DNA of 64,000 bases from Apostichopus japonicus (Eukaryota > Echinodermata > Holothuroidea > Aspidochirotida > Stichopodidae): NCBI RefSeq assembly GCF_037975245.1, contig NC_092561.1:11281001-11345000 (forward strand), in the 5' to 3' direction. Below the pieces are notes generated by a model. It ran no database searches. It was not told the DNA's origin and worked only from the letters and a program-made list of their open reading frames with translations. Each line of letters opens with the position of its first letter. The first letter of the stretch is position 1. Of this stretch, positions 49,240 to 61,754 are shown one piece after another. The position numbers and the translations under genes are program-made.

Positions 49240-51238
49240 AATAGAAAAATTAACCCCAGCAAAGGATTGCCAAACTGATCCCACTCCGAACAAGACCTTT
49301 TCTTACATCTGCAGGATTCCCCGAGACAGTAACATTTATAAAGATAATGTCTGGTACAAATGTTACACATTTTACATATATACTAGAAGATGTCTCACTT
49401 CCACGATTTACCACCGTGATCAATCGTTAAATACTGCTTCGTTAATATCGCTCTGATTTCGTTGACCTGAGATTCCTAACGAGTTTGAAGGGCGAGTATT
49501 TTAACATGTAACCGAACGCGTTTAGGCTCACGACTTAATTCATCGTGAATTTAGTATTCATCATTAATTTCAACTTTCCATGCTTACTCTGTTAGATATA
49601 TACCCTTACATGTATGTCTTTATCTCCGATAATAAGACACCTAGTTGGGATAAGTTGTTTCTTTATTGTATATACCTTTATGTCTCGCTTCAAAGCACTT
49701 TTACAGACAATATGAATAATAGTATCATGAATTACCGCCAGATAATGAGCTGTTCGCATTGTCAATACGAGTATACATGATAAGGGAGGAAAGCTCCCTA
49801 GGTAATGTTCTGCTAATGTGAAGGAAATATGCGAAGGAAACTCATTCTTTTGTACATGGAAATGCATCTCTGTCGGGTGTACCCTTACATTTAATCCGGA
49901 CTGTGATAAGAAAGTGAACAATGCAACATTCTATGAATATTCATAAGTTCAATTCTTTTGTCTGACGTATATCGTCGCACATAATTGCACGTTGGTCCTG
50001 AAGAGAATAAAGACAAAGGTTTTTACGTCTAATATCCTTTTTCAATGCAGACTGCATGATGCAGTGTGAATCTTCTTTCATCACAAACATTAGTTATCCA
50101 AGAAACAAAACAAACAAATTACAAATAAAACGATTCTTGCTCTAAACAGGGTTCTTCTTAAATGATTATTTTGTTATGTTGTTAAAATAACAGGTACAGT
50201 AATTGTCCCAATCAAAGTTGTGATATCACGGTCATTCAAAGACTCGTTGGTATTTGGTAAAACAAAAAAACAAATAAAAACAATAGAGGGTAACTATATA
50301 CAGTACTCAATACAAATGGTATTTCTTGGAGAGAGTACAGAAGAGAGGTGGCGAGGGGGAGGGAGGGGTGGCGAGGGATGGAGGTGGAGGTAGGGTGTGG
50401 TGGGGTAAATAATGAATAGAAATTAATTAATTTTAGTAAATTATGGTTAAAGGATTATTAAGAAAATAACCTTAAACATTTGTAACGTGAAATATTAATT
50501 GTTCGTTTAGGTGGATACTGAAATGCATCAAATTCAGCATTTATTGTAAAACATGTTTTTTGTTGTTATATTATTTCTATTGAAACCATAAATAGTCATT
50601 TACCTGTTTGCGCAACCCCCAAGACCAAGCCTCCAATATCTATAATTTAACTTTAATCCAGATAGTCGGAAATTTATTGCAACCCCGTTTTCTTTTTATA
50701 TTACCTTGCCATCGCCGAGAACGACTCCCCATCAAAACACATTTCCGCCGATTTCAATTAATTCACATAAACTTGTCTTTGTGTAATTGTCTTTGGAGAT
50801 ATACACTGAGAGGAACCAGTAAGAGTTATTTAATTATTTCGAATTTGATGGGTCATAATGCTTAAATTAATTTGATCATTTCCGCTGTATACGGTAAGTG
50901 TCTTAAAAGTAAGTTTATTTAGTGTTGTCTTAGAAACAGTCAACGCACATCCCTTCGAACACTATACCCTATGGAATAGGCCATATGGACAGCTGAGGTC
51001 CAGCGTCCGGTGTTTGGCAATATTCTGAATACATCTCAACATAGGCCTATTGCAAACTACATTTTGCGATAATATGATGGCTTGAAAACATAGAAAACCC
51101 AAGAGGTTACTCACATAGGAATTCGGTTTGTGAATAAATAACTAAATAATATTCTTTGGTTCACAAATCTGAGACTGACAGAACTTGTGATATGAGTGTT
51201 AAAAATGGAACTAAAGCGACCCCAAATCACTGCCTTAA
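49240..51238. other. intergenic stretch, nothing supported
   Basis: AT-rich, with a G/A-rich tract at 50340-50400. A minus-strand frame of 109 codons (49592-49921) and a plus-strand frame of 85 codons (50608-50865) have no family resemblance. Confidence 0.4.
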
Positions 51239-51735
<497 letters not shown>

Positions 51736-52359
51736 CCCAGTAAGGTAACCCAGTAAGTTAAGAATAAATATATTCTTCCACTAATAAAATCATTGCAGTA
51801 CAGATACAGGATATAAGTATAAGAGCATTGTTATAACTCTTCAAACTCTTAAGAACATTATATTCTTGAATAAACCAGTTATTTAATAACTTCAAATAAT
51901 GCCTTGGGAAGAATCACAACATTATCACACGCTAAGCAATAATGTCTTGGAACTTGTGGGAAAAAAAAACGAAAAATGAAAGCTATTTATATGAATATTT
52001 GTATTGGAATCATTTAATTCTAATCTCAAGATAACTGTAAAATTCATCACGGTTTGAAAGTATGTGATTATCAATTAACATAATTATATTATAGCCTCAT
52101 TTAAAATCAATAACTTTTCTTAAAATTGTCGACATTTGTTCATTGTGAAATTGATTCAATGTAATGTCACCTACTGGATTCCAGATCAGTGGATGTAATT
52201 TTGCGTTTTGCTACTACACTGTACTACAAGTGATGTAAACCAATCTCACTCAGACATCAGTCTTACTACATTTAGCTTATCAATTCATGATGCTCGCGTC
52301 GTTAAAATTGTTGATATGTAAATACTGCCTGGGAAAGACAGCTCTCCAAGGCCTGGTAC

Positions 52360-52749
52360 CCCTGTTGTGTCTAACCGAACACCGGTCTGATACCTCATAT
52401 CACTGAGAAGTGTATCCTAGCAACGGTTTTTATACCTGGCAACACTACGATCTTGGCAACATAACACCAGTTTTATATCTGGAAACACAACGAAATTAAA
52501 CCTCACACAGTATTTTTTTTAAAACTGGTATCACTTGGATTTCCTAGCCTAGCACCGGTTTGATACCCAGACACTATAGCGACACTTCCCCTTACACTGG
52601 TTTGATACCTAGAAAAAGTATGATCTTTAACATAAATCAGGTTCGATATCTGGTATCTATAAGATGTCTAAAGTAACAATATGGCTTGATACCAGGCATC
52701 ATTACGATCTTTAACATAAAAACCGATAGAATGCCTCATATAACTTTAT
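52360..52749. repeat. degenerate minisatellite ('GGTTTGATACCTGG' type)
   Basis: Irregular units of roughly 45-60 bp share 'caccggtttgatacctgg', 'aacactacgatcttt' and 'aacataa' blocks. The array resumes beyond the nested transposons at 59964-60010 ('ctatgatctttaacc', 'atgcctggctataatac'), so those elements landed inside it. Confidence 0.65.
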
Positions 52750-52750
52750 C

Positions 52751-53126
52751 ATAGGCGTAGGAGACGGGGGGGGGGGGGGGTGGGGCTTGGAGAGGAAGGC
52801 TTTGTGAGCAATATGTTGAGAATTTTTCGGGCACCTACTGAAAGAAAAATAATTGCAAATGTGTTTTTCAATGGTTAAACTTATATTATTATGATCATTA
52901 TTATTGTAACGAATTCCCCAATAATTATAACCAATATGGAAGGGTAATAACAGGGAAAATGATTTTATGTTATTGGCATGCGATGTAATAACCGATGCAT
53001 GCCTATATGATATTCACATTAACATGTTAAACGCGCGGAGCGCGCGAACAATTTAGGTTATATTTTTCGAGCAAGTCGTTACAGCCCCCCCCCCTCCCCA
53101 CATCAAATTGGGATCCCTACGCCTAT
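52751..53126. mobile_element. hAT-like short element with ATAGGCGTAGG ends
   Basis: ATAGGCGTAGGAGACGG at the left mirrors CCCTACGCCTAT at the right, and long G (52767) and C (53085) runs lie inside. GCGCGGAGCGCGCG palindromic text lies at 53034. No clear target duplication is visible. It lies 15 bases left of the outermost element of the nest. Confidence 0.65.
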
Positions 53127-55127
53127 TATATCTGGAAACACCAGGGGCGTATACAGGATTTTCCAATAGGGGGGGGGGCGTCAGGCATGAATGATCGCCG
53201 TCCTGGGGGATGGCTCTAAGGGGAGGGGTGGACAATTTTTGCTTTCGAAGAAGGGCTGAAATGCAAAATGGTGCCATATGCATGGGCGGCGATCCGTACT
53301 TCCGAGTGGGGGGGGGGGATATGACCTTGTTGACTATCTAAGCGTAGCGCCACCATGGGTTGGCGCGAAGCGTACAAGAAAATTTTGGGATTAACAAACC
53401 CTCTAGATGGCCGGAAACGGCACTTCCCGAGGTTTCCAAGCGGCATATACCCAACTTTAAAATAGGGATGTCATGTCCGAAATATCTCATAATCAGGATC
53501 CAAAATACCTTTTTTTTAATTTCGGGTGTTATTTTGGGAAAATTGCCCCTGTCAATCTTGTTTCAGGCGCAACGTTAGAATGTTCGAGAGCTCTTTTATA
53601 TTATTCGATGAAGAAAATGGCCTCATGCAGGCTATTATAGGCCTATACACATGCAATACACAATTACACATAGTTACATTCGGTACTGATTGCTAGGGCA
53701 TCCAGGTGAAACGTATATTAAGCATTACCCTGGTAACATGAGATTCTCAGCTGTTCGAGGGAACATGTACGTGTGTAGGCCTACTATAGGGCCTATATGA
53801 ATACTATGAGGGTGCATATATGTACTATATCAATACCGTGGGCGCAATAATACATTTTGTTGTTATAGGGCCAATGGCCCCTACAGTCAGCTATTCTTGC
53901 TTTATAAAGACGCTTCATTTGAAAAGATCGCACTGCGTTTATGGTAGGCGAGAAATGAAGCTAAAAAAGAGCCGTACATTAACGATGATGCATACTCTCT
54001 TAATTCGCAAGATTGACTTTTCACTCTTAAAGATTGAATTTTAAATCTTTGGCAGATTGATATTAGGGACCAATCGGCTTAGATTGACTTTCAATCTGTC
54101 TTAAGATTGAAAAAAAAATAGTCTTAAAAGATTGAAAGTCAGTGTTTTTTAAGATTAATATATCAATCTAATGGATTGGTTTTCTTAATCTAAATTCGAT
54201 TGACTTTTAAATATCAATCTAAAACGATTGTAACTATCAGTCAATTAGATTGATAAAAGTCATTCCATACGATTGACTCTTCGATCATAAAAACTGACTT
54301 TCAATCTGTTATAGATTGAAAAGGTAGAAATCTAATAGATTGACTTTAGAATCTAATTTAGAATGACTATTAGTCTAAAAATGTTTTTTATTTATATGAT
54401 TGGGACTGTCAATCAATATGATCATGATTGTCACTCGTTTTGCAGTTTGTCTATGTTTAAGCTTTCAACGTTAATTTTGTAAACATATATTGAAACAATT
54501 GGTTTTGTTACCCAATTAAATTATTCTCAAACAGAAGCTATAAACATAAGAGTATGTCCACTTAGTTTCGCTTGAGGAAAACACCAGAAACAGAAAAGAC
54601 AGAATGTACTTTGTAGACGAATTATATTCATTTACTGATGCAGTGAAGAAAACAAAACATGCAGAACATGGGAAATACTGGAGTTCCATAATTTTAAACA
54701 TTTTCAGGTGCTAAAGATGAAGGCTAAAATAAAACATAATTAAACCACTGGCATGCATTTACTGATGCAGTGATAAACAAAACATGGGAAATACTAGAGT
54801 TCCATAAGTTTAATCATTTTCATGTGCTAAAGATGAAGGCTTAATACTGGTGTTCCATAATTCTAAAGTTAAAGAATGAAGTTTGCAATAACATACTGAA
54901 GATTTTATCAGGTGTAAAAGGAAAATTTGAATAATTAGCCTTTCCTATAGATACAATAGGCAAATAAGAACCTGAATTGGATTAAAAAACTGAGGCTATG
55001 TCCCTTTTGGTTAAAACAAAACAACCTGGTAAGAATACCGAGCTGAACTAAAATTATACATGCTTGTTTTAAATGCTAAATCTTTTATTTATATTTCATC
55101 AGTAAACACCATTTTAAGTCAATATCA

Positions 55128-57497
55128 TTACTTGGGTGGTGCTCTTATTGCTGCACCAAGAGCTCGGACCTGTGGTTTTGCTGTTGCTGGAGGTAGTACT
55201 TCATAGTTCATTGCAGCAATAAATTCCCAAAATTGTTGCAAACTTGGAGAGTACTCCACATTAAAAACATAATGACACTTAAACAGTCTGTCTAAAGCAT
55301 CCACCACATGAAGCCCTCCTGAAATTGCAATGCGGTCCAATATTACAAAGAACTGTTTCGGATCTTTTTCTGCACCAAGGGATAGCAACAATGGCTGCTT
55401 GAAACGATCTTCTTTCAACTTTGTTGCTTCTTCAACATCTGTTCCTTCCTGTGGATAACAAGCAGAAAAGAGTAATAACTGTAACACATGGTAATGCTCT
55501 CCTTTTATCCATTTTCTGAAATGAGGATGATTTCTGCAGTTGAGCTAACTCTTTAACGCTTAAGCTCGAAAAATATGTTCAACTGCTTTTAAAGCAGCAT
55601 TTTGCGTTTGGTCGCCGTATTATACTTTTTTGACATGTCCATCAAGTTTTTTACATATATCAATCACAAAAGAGCCAACTAAGATATTTATAAGATATTT
55701 GCAGATAATGAGAAAAGTGTCCACGACAAACTCGATATTTAAAATTAATCGCATACAGTTCCCCCAAACCTACTAGTTTGAATTCAACCAATCAGAGATA
55801 TGCAGGTTTAGTGATGAGCCGTTGCTAAAAATAGATTCAAGACTTTGCGTTGGTACAACCAGGGAGTTGTAATGGAACTCCCTGGTACAACTGCCATATA
55901 GACTGTACACAAATCAAGCATGGTGTTGTATTATGGATTGGTCAATGACGTTCGTAGTGTATATTCATATTATCGGTGAGGTTTATTGGGATTCCAACGG
56001 ATAATATCTTGGAGAAAAACACAGTTGAAAGTTGCAAAATTTTCAACTTTTATGCCACCATTTGAAGTAAGATTTAAATAGATGGGCTAGTTATGTATGT
56101 CGTTATGGCATAGTGGAGTCAGTGAGGTTGAGAAAAATCAAAGAAAAGCACGCAAATTGTTTTATTGCACATGTAATTATATGTATGCACAGTAACCGTT
56201 GAAGGTGTACCGTAACAGTGCAATAAATGTACTAGATAGTCTATACTATCCACACTTTTGCCATCTGTGGGCACTGTGCTTGATATTATGATATTATGCC
56301 GATATGGATTATAATATTGAACTGACAAGAGAAGTCACAAGCCTTTACCAATTTTAATGAGCAGTAAACTTCTTGCATATAAGTACAACATGATATGTAC
56401 AAGCATTAAGCATCACTACACACTTAACCCTACTGTCCAGAGAATACACACTTTTTATATATATACTGCACATATATACAGTTTCAGTCAAAACCACTAT
56501 GACCAACCCACAGCTGCTGACCTTGTTCTGTGAACTGCTTGTAGTTCAAGGGTCCCATTAACCTTTGGGCAATAAGGTGTATCCTATGGCGCGAGAAAGC
56601 GGAATATATTACGTACAAATATATATATGCTGTACTTGCGAAATATATACATGGTTAACTTCAAAAATACATTTTAGACATATTTGTATATTTGTATATA
56701 TGTTTATAATAATATATTATCTAACAATAAGTATTCTGTAAATATATAGATACTAAGACAAAAATTATAAGTTTCTATGCCAAGAATATATTTATTCTCT
56801 AAGAGAAAAAAATATATATATTCTCTAAGAGAAAACAATATATATATTATCTAAGAGAAAAAATATATATTCTCTAAGAGAAAAATATATATATTCTCTA
56901 AGAGAAAAAATATATATATTCTCTAAGAGAAAAATATATATATTCTCTAAGAGAAAAAAATATATATTCTCTAAGAGAAAAAATAAATATATTCTCTAAG
57001 AGAATAAATATATATATTCTCTAAGAGAAAAATATATATATTCTCTAAAAAAAATATACAATTGAGTGAAATGCGCCCTGCACCACTGACGTAACAGTTT
57101 ACCTGCCTTACAGATTTCAATAGGCACTTGCGGTAGATCGCAGGAAATTTGAGCTGTGCAAATGACTTTCACACGTTCGTTTCCTTTGCAAGGTTTGGCA
57201 AACTGCTTACGTAACACACCGGCTAACGTTCCAAACTAATAACCTTGAAATATGAAGAAGTGAGCAGTAACTGTTAAGCCGGCTAGTTACGTACGGTACA
57301 GAAGGCTTCGCTGTCGAACCATGGAGCTATAAACGAGAACGTACCGTAGTACAATCAGGGAGTTGTTATGGAATAATCCCTGGTACTATCATGTGCAATG
57401 TGATATCGCAAACCCACTAACTATGAACTGCATTAAGATTCTGAGCAAACATGTGCGTTTTATGAATGGCCAGTGTAAAGAACAGGCTGGTCACTGC

Positions 57498-57541
<44 letters not shown>

Positions 57542-57580
57542 ATATATATATATATATATTTATAATATATATATATATAT

Positions 57581-57633
<53 letters not shown>

Positions 57634-59017
57634 AAAGAAAATATATATTTTTCTCTTAGAGAATATATATTTATATTATAAATGTTTTTGTGTCAGAGAA
57701 TATTTTTTTTTTTCAGAATATATATAAATATGTCTAAAATGTATTTTTGAAGTAAACCATGTATGTATTTTGCAAGTAAAGCATATATATTGTTGTACAC
57801 AATATATTCCGCTTTCTCGCGCCATAGTATCCTCATGAGGGTTTCTCCTAGCTAGTAGTAACTGGAATGTGATTAATGATTTATCATTTGATGACTTTTT
57901 CTCCTATACAATTCTAGCGTGATATTATACTATTCTAGACTGTCACTGTGTGAAGAATTTTGTACACTCTGCACAAGGGATGTGGTGGGAAGGTATGAAG
58001 GAAACACAGCACTGTAGTGTTTAACAGTTGATATAGCACTAGCAAGGGCCAAGGCTAGGTCTAACGTTAGGCCTTGCCTGCCATAGGCCTAACAAGTTTC
58101 AATGTGAATATGGCGATGGTCTTTATCTATCATGCTGCTAGACTACACAACCGAAGTTGAATGAATGTTTCAAATGTATCACGATAAATCCTAGGCCTAC
58201 TGTAATTGAATTAAACCGCATGCACATACGCATCCGATTTTCTCTGCAGTGCGTTAAACCTCATTACGCCAAAAGTCACAATAGACCCTTGCCTAACTTT
58301 AAGTCTAATATAATTAAAGTAGGAAATGCAACAATAAAAGAAAAGGAAAATTGAAGATGGGCAGATACACAAATTAAAGGAGTAAATGAAAGCGTATAAA
58401 ACAAGGGCGTAGGAACCGGGGGGGGGCTGGGGGGGGGGGGGGGCGCCAGCCCCCCCAGTGAAAAATGTGGAGGGGCGGAAGTATCATTCCGCCCCCCCCC
58501 CCACTTCGCAAGTCAGAAAACCCCTTTTTCATTTCCAAATGAGAAAAAAAATCTCATTTGGAGCCCCAAATTGCATCTAAGGCCAGGTGAAAATACAAAA
58601 TTAAGTTTACAAAATGGAGTGGGTGTTGAAGTGTGCTATATTGCACCAAATTACATCTGAAGCCACCTGGAAATGCAAAAAAATTCCAAAGGGGAGGGGA
58701 ACACCCCCTCCCCTTAGACCCCTCCCCCAGGCCGGCCATCAGTCTTCAGCCCCCCCACTCAAAACTACCTTCCTACGCCACTGGTATAAAACGAGCATTT
58801 TGAAATACAGACGATAAGAAAAGCGTAACGTAAGCCTAACGTTATCATAGGCTTAGTAGATCAGCAACTAAGCAGACTGAACAGCGAAATGCTAGGCTAC
58901 ATGATCGACAACTAGCTGAAAGGTGTTAAAAAGTCAAAAATACGAACCTTCTAGAATAGTGATTATCTCCTCCGTGAACTCTTTCTTCGCCAGAAAATTT
59001 CTTACGGTTCCTGCCAT
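55128..59017 (-). CDS. uncharacterised gene inside the 5.5-kb transposon (partial exon set)
   Basis: The last exon, 55448-55128, follows a TTATCCACAG acceptor. It encodes 106 residues including ALDRLFKCHYVFNVEYSPSL and QQFWEFIAAMNYEVLP, then a stop. I recall this ending from large families of 'uncharacterized' proteins in invertebrates and fish, with no known function. A likely first exon, 59017-58948, starts with MAGTVRNFLAKKEFTEEIIT and ends at a GT donor. Middle exons are unresolved. One candidate (IAQRLMGPLNYKQFTEQ on the minus strand, about 56527-56579) lies beside the foldback insertion, which may have broken it. The gene sits wholly within the transposon and shares its orientation, so it is probably element cargo or its mobility gene. 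Confidence 0.55.
56790..57050. repeat. tandem array of a palindromic TTCTCTAAGAGAA unit
   Basis: About eleven units of 22-26 bp, each with the perfect palindrome TTCTCTAAGAGAA and a TA-rich spacer. A single matching unit occurs in the opposite arm near 57650. It lies within the foldback element. Confidence 0.9.
57500..57632. repeat. (TA)n microsatellite with TTTATAA interruptions
   Basis: About 130 bases of TA with periodic 'tttataa' breaks. Tyr/Ile repeat frames are artefacts. Confidence 0.93.
58402..58783. mobile_element. hAT-like element inserted in the 5.5-kb transposon, 8-bp duplication GTATAAAA
   Basis: The ends are CAAGGGCGTAGGAACC and CCTTCCTACGCCACTG. GTATAAAA flanks both sides (58394-58401 and 58784-58791). 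It is the same family as 45759-46097, in opposite orientation, sharing 'ctgaagactgatggccggcc' and the G/C-rich hairpin 'ggcggaagtatcattccgcc'. It falls between the first exon and the rest of the transposon-borne gene. Confidence 0.93.
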
Positions 59018-59963
59018 CTTTCTTGAAATGAGAAGGCTTCTTCGAAAGGTTTTAAGAAACTGAACTAAAATACACCGCTGTTTTGGCACAATCAGTCAAT
59101 CAGTACTGTGTACTATCATATACGTTTCATGCAGTGCGTTGTGCAGAGCAGTATATAGAAGACCGGTATAATGTATTACGCTGTGTGTACGTACGCGGTG
59201 CAGCAGTGGGTATTTGGTTTTGCGAAATCTGATTGGACAATAGGCAGCGTTGGTATTTGTTTTGGCGTAATCTGATTGGATAAAAGTCAATCTTTACAAG
59301 ACTGACTTTTATTTGCACCACGTGACTTGATTCTAGCGTTTTCATTGGATATATCTGTAAATCTAAAAAACGATTAAGTCAAGGATAAGACGTATTCAAT
59401 CTATTAGCTTAGATTTCAGTTCATTTTCAATCAAATAGATTGAAAACTACTGTCAATCTTAGCTACCACTGACTTTGTCAATCTTACGAATTAAGAGAGT
59501 AAATGTAGGCATGAAAATATTCTTATCCCTGGCATTTGGTGGGGGGGGGGGGATATGGTGTATTACATCCCCTCCACCCATTTTCATGGGGGGATATATC
59601 CCCCCTTCCCCCCAGGATCGCCGCCCATGGCCATATGTGATCCAAGCAACATTTCCAGTAAATATGGACACAAAATGCACAATTTAGTATGGCTGGCATG
59701 TCACTTAGTGTTTATAGTGATAATACAAACACAATTACCATCTATGTTTCTAAAACTATTATGCCGCCGAACTTTGCCAGAACCTTTTTTTGGCAAACAA
59801 AAAATAAAGCATACGGGAGGGGGGGGGGGGGGGTTGAGCGATCACCGATATCTCACTTAAAGGTCGTCATCAATTTTTTTTTTGGCTAAACTTTTTTTTG
59901 TTTTGTGACGGCCAATAGGGGGGCGCGCGCCTGTTGCGCCCCCCTGGATACGCCCCTGAACAC

Positions 59964-60965
59964 TATGATCTTTAACCTAACATGCCTGGCTATAATACTA
60001 CCCGGCGATGCATAATATTGTGTTCAACCAAGACAGCAACATTTCATCTAAGAAATCCTCATGCGTTTAGTTGAGTTCAGACAAGACAACAAATCCGGGA
60101 AAAAAAAATCTGCATTGGTGTCAAGAAGCTACCTATGAAATGTTCGTATCCACCGGCATGAAACTGAAGAGGCGTCACATTTAAGGAGTACTTAGTGTCG
60201 AAGTAATGGTATACTTGATAGTTTCACAGGTTGAAAGAAATATCACAAATGTACCTCAGTCTTGTAATGACGTTTACTATAGATATGACGTGTCAATGCG
60301 CATCTAGTGACGTCTCATCTTTCTTTATGCATTCTGTATTTGAGTAACACCAAAGACTAAATTAACCTTGATAGTTTGACATGCGTAGGAGGAACACCTG
60401 ATTAATGGACCCTCCGGCAACGTCATTATTTAGATGAGTCACGTGACTATCATATACAAATTGATCATTTTGGACTGTGTTCAAATAATATTTTCTTTTC
60501 GGGTCTTGAAGTTACCGTCCAAACTTCGACAACTTGATATAACTAATTCAAGTGACTTGGACTGCGATGTTGAGCATGATTAGGCGTACATCTTTAATTA
60601 TTCTATGCTGCATTAAACTGATATAGAGAGTTCTATTTCATGACTAATTTTGGATATAAGTTAATATTTTGAGTAGTAATACATGTTAAGTGCATGATAC
60701 ATATGGGTTGTTATTTTACAACAAAAAACATCTACGTGTTATCACGGACTCTGCCTCCAGTTGGGTTGTTTATTATAAATATACCAAACGTTGGGTTTGA
60801 AATTTAGCCAGAAATAATAGTGGTTTGAAGATTTAATCTGACATTAAAACAACTCGGATTTATATTCTTATACGGGTATTCGTTGACAAACGCACGTACG
60901 GAGTTGGTTCACGACCTCTGACCTCTACACACCCCTCGGAAGACTTGCGACCTGATTCTACGTCA
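59964..60965. other. remainder of the degenerate minisatellite, then AT-rich DNA
   Basis: The first 50 bases continue the pre-insertion minisatellite seen at 52.4-52.7 kb. After that I see no gene or repeat I can support. Confidence 0.45.
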
Positions 60966-60967
60966 CA

Positions 60968-60968
60968 T

Positions 60969-61035
<67 letters not shown>

Positions 61036-61050
61036 TATATATATATATAC
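60968..61050. repeat. compound (CA)n(TA)n microsatellite
   Basis: About 12 bases of CA followed by about 65 bases of TA with one AGA interruption. Confidence 0.95.
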
Positions 61051-61284
61051 CGTTGCTGGAACTAGAGCAGCAATGCTTCAGTAGGTCACGATGAATTGTT
61101 CAGGCTAAAGACCATCGATAGGATATTGTCTAAAATTTGCAGAAAAATAAAGTAATTTTGAAACCGACTGCCATCCTCTGGGCATTTTCTCTCTTTTTGA
61201 CATCACATTGTCTAAATTGACTCCATGATATCTGGGAAAAGTTGACAACCCTAAGGAAAGTACTTCAGTCATTTTAGTCACTCG

Positions 61285-61475
61285 ATAGGAACAATGTACT
61301 CCACAGAACAATGTACTCCATAGGAACAATGGACTCCATCAAACAATAGACTCCATAGGAACAAATTACAATGTACTCCATAGGAACAATGGACTCCATC
61401 AAACAATAGACTCCATAGGAAAAAAATACAATGGACTCCATAGGAACAATGTATGCCATAGATGATGAAACCAAG
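61285..61475. repeat. minisatellite of 'actccataggaacaatg' units
   Basis: Units of 17-18 bp (ACTCCATAGGAACAATG, ACTCCATCAAACAATAG) repeat in a higher-order order of about 60 bp. Aromatic-rich frames on the minus strand come from this array. Confidence 0.88.
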
Positions 61476-61754
61476 AAAAAATGGAGAAACCAGCATAAAT
61501 AGAAACATAATAAATCCTTTCAAAGACAATAACTCTTGGTTCAAGGTATTTATTCCAGGTAATATAAAAATGTGACAAGAAGAATGGTATTACACAATTA
61601 TAACATGGTTAAACATAATTTAATATATTAAACAATGAGCTTTATATCTGTTAACCCTTTCAGAAAAGTGAATGAGAAAGAAGATAATGCAAAAAAAAAA
61701 AAAAAAAAATAAGAAACACTTCAACACAGAAACCTCAATAACCTGTAGTAGACT

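Larger units (their letters stand above)
56584..57827. mobile_element. fourth-level foldback element with ends of about 230 bp
   Basis: The ends begin CTATGGCGCGAGAAAGCGGA and mirror each other for about 230 bases with modest decay, for example 'acttcaaaaatacattttag' against 'ctaaaatgtatttttgaagt'. TATC, or GTATCC if the end is one base shorter, flanks both sides. Inside are an array of TTCTCTAAGAGAA units (56790-57050), a unique stretch of 400 bp and a (TA)n run. A short minus-strand exon-like frame (57012-57217) lies in the unique part; I do not recognise it. Confidence 0.85.
53995..59499. mobile_element. third-level 5.5-kb inverted-repeat transposon with its own gene
   Basis: The ends CTCTCTTAATTCGCAAGATT and its complement (AATCTTACGAATTAAGAGAG) differ at one position and are flanked by TA on each side. 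Next to each end is a belt of AGATTGAC / GTCAATCT repeats: many copies over 54010-54430 and several over 59285-59480. These could be transposase binding sites. Inside lie exon-like pieces of a minus-strand gene (first 58948-59017, last 55128-55448), plus two further insertions. No DDE, hAT or Tc1 transposase is recognisable in what I can read. The superfamily is unassigned. Confidence 0.82.
53281..59629. mobile_element. second-level element, 8-bp target duplication GCCATATG
   Basis: The ends CATGGGCGGCGATCC and GGATCGCCGCCCATG form 15-bp inverted repeats. GCCATATG flanks both sides (53273-53280 and 59630-59637) and is single in the related uninterrupted copy at 62.5 kb. The left part carries a G run and the palindromic block GTAGCGCCACCATGGG / TTGGCGCGAAGCG shared with the 48.3-kb element. 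It is interrupted by the 5.5-kb element at 53995. Confidence 0.92.
53142..59958. mobile_element. outermost element of a nested set: hAT-type, 5-bp target duplication AACAC
   Basis: The ends are CAGGGGCGTATACAGG and CCTGGATACGCCCCTG, flanked by AACAC at 53137-53141 and 59959-59963. Only 53142-53280 and 59638-59958 belong to the element itself; the middle is later insertions. These two parts align with the related copy at 62401-63491, which is uninterrupted at the same point (ATGGTGCCATATGTGATCC). That proves the interruption. Confidence 0.93.

Noticed and set aside
49592-49921. 109-codon minus-strand frame
   Set aside because: No domain, signal peptide or promoter was recognised, and similar lengths arise by chance in a 64-kb window.
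52751-53126. Assigning a target-site duplication to this short hAT-like element
   Set aside because: The left (ACTTTATC) and right (TATATCTG) flanks do not match; I report the inverted ends only.
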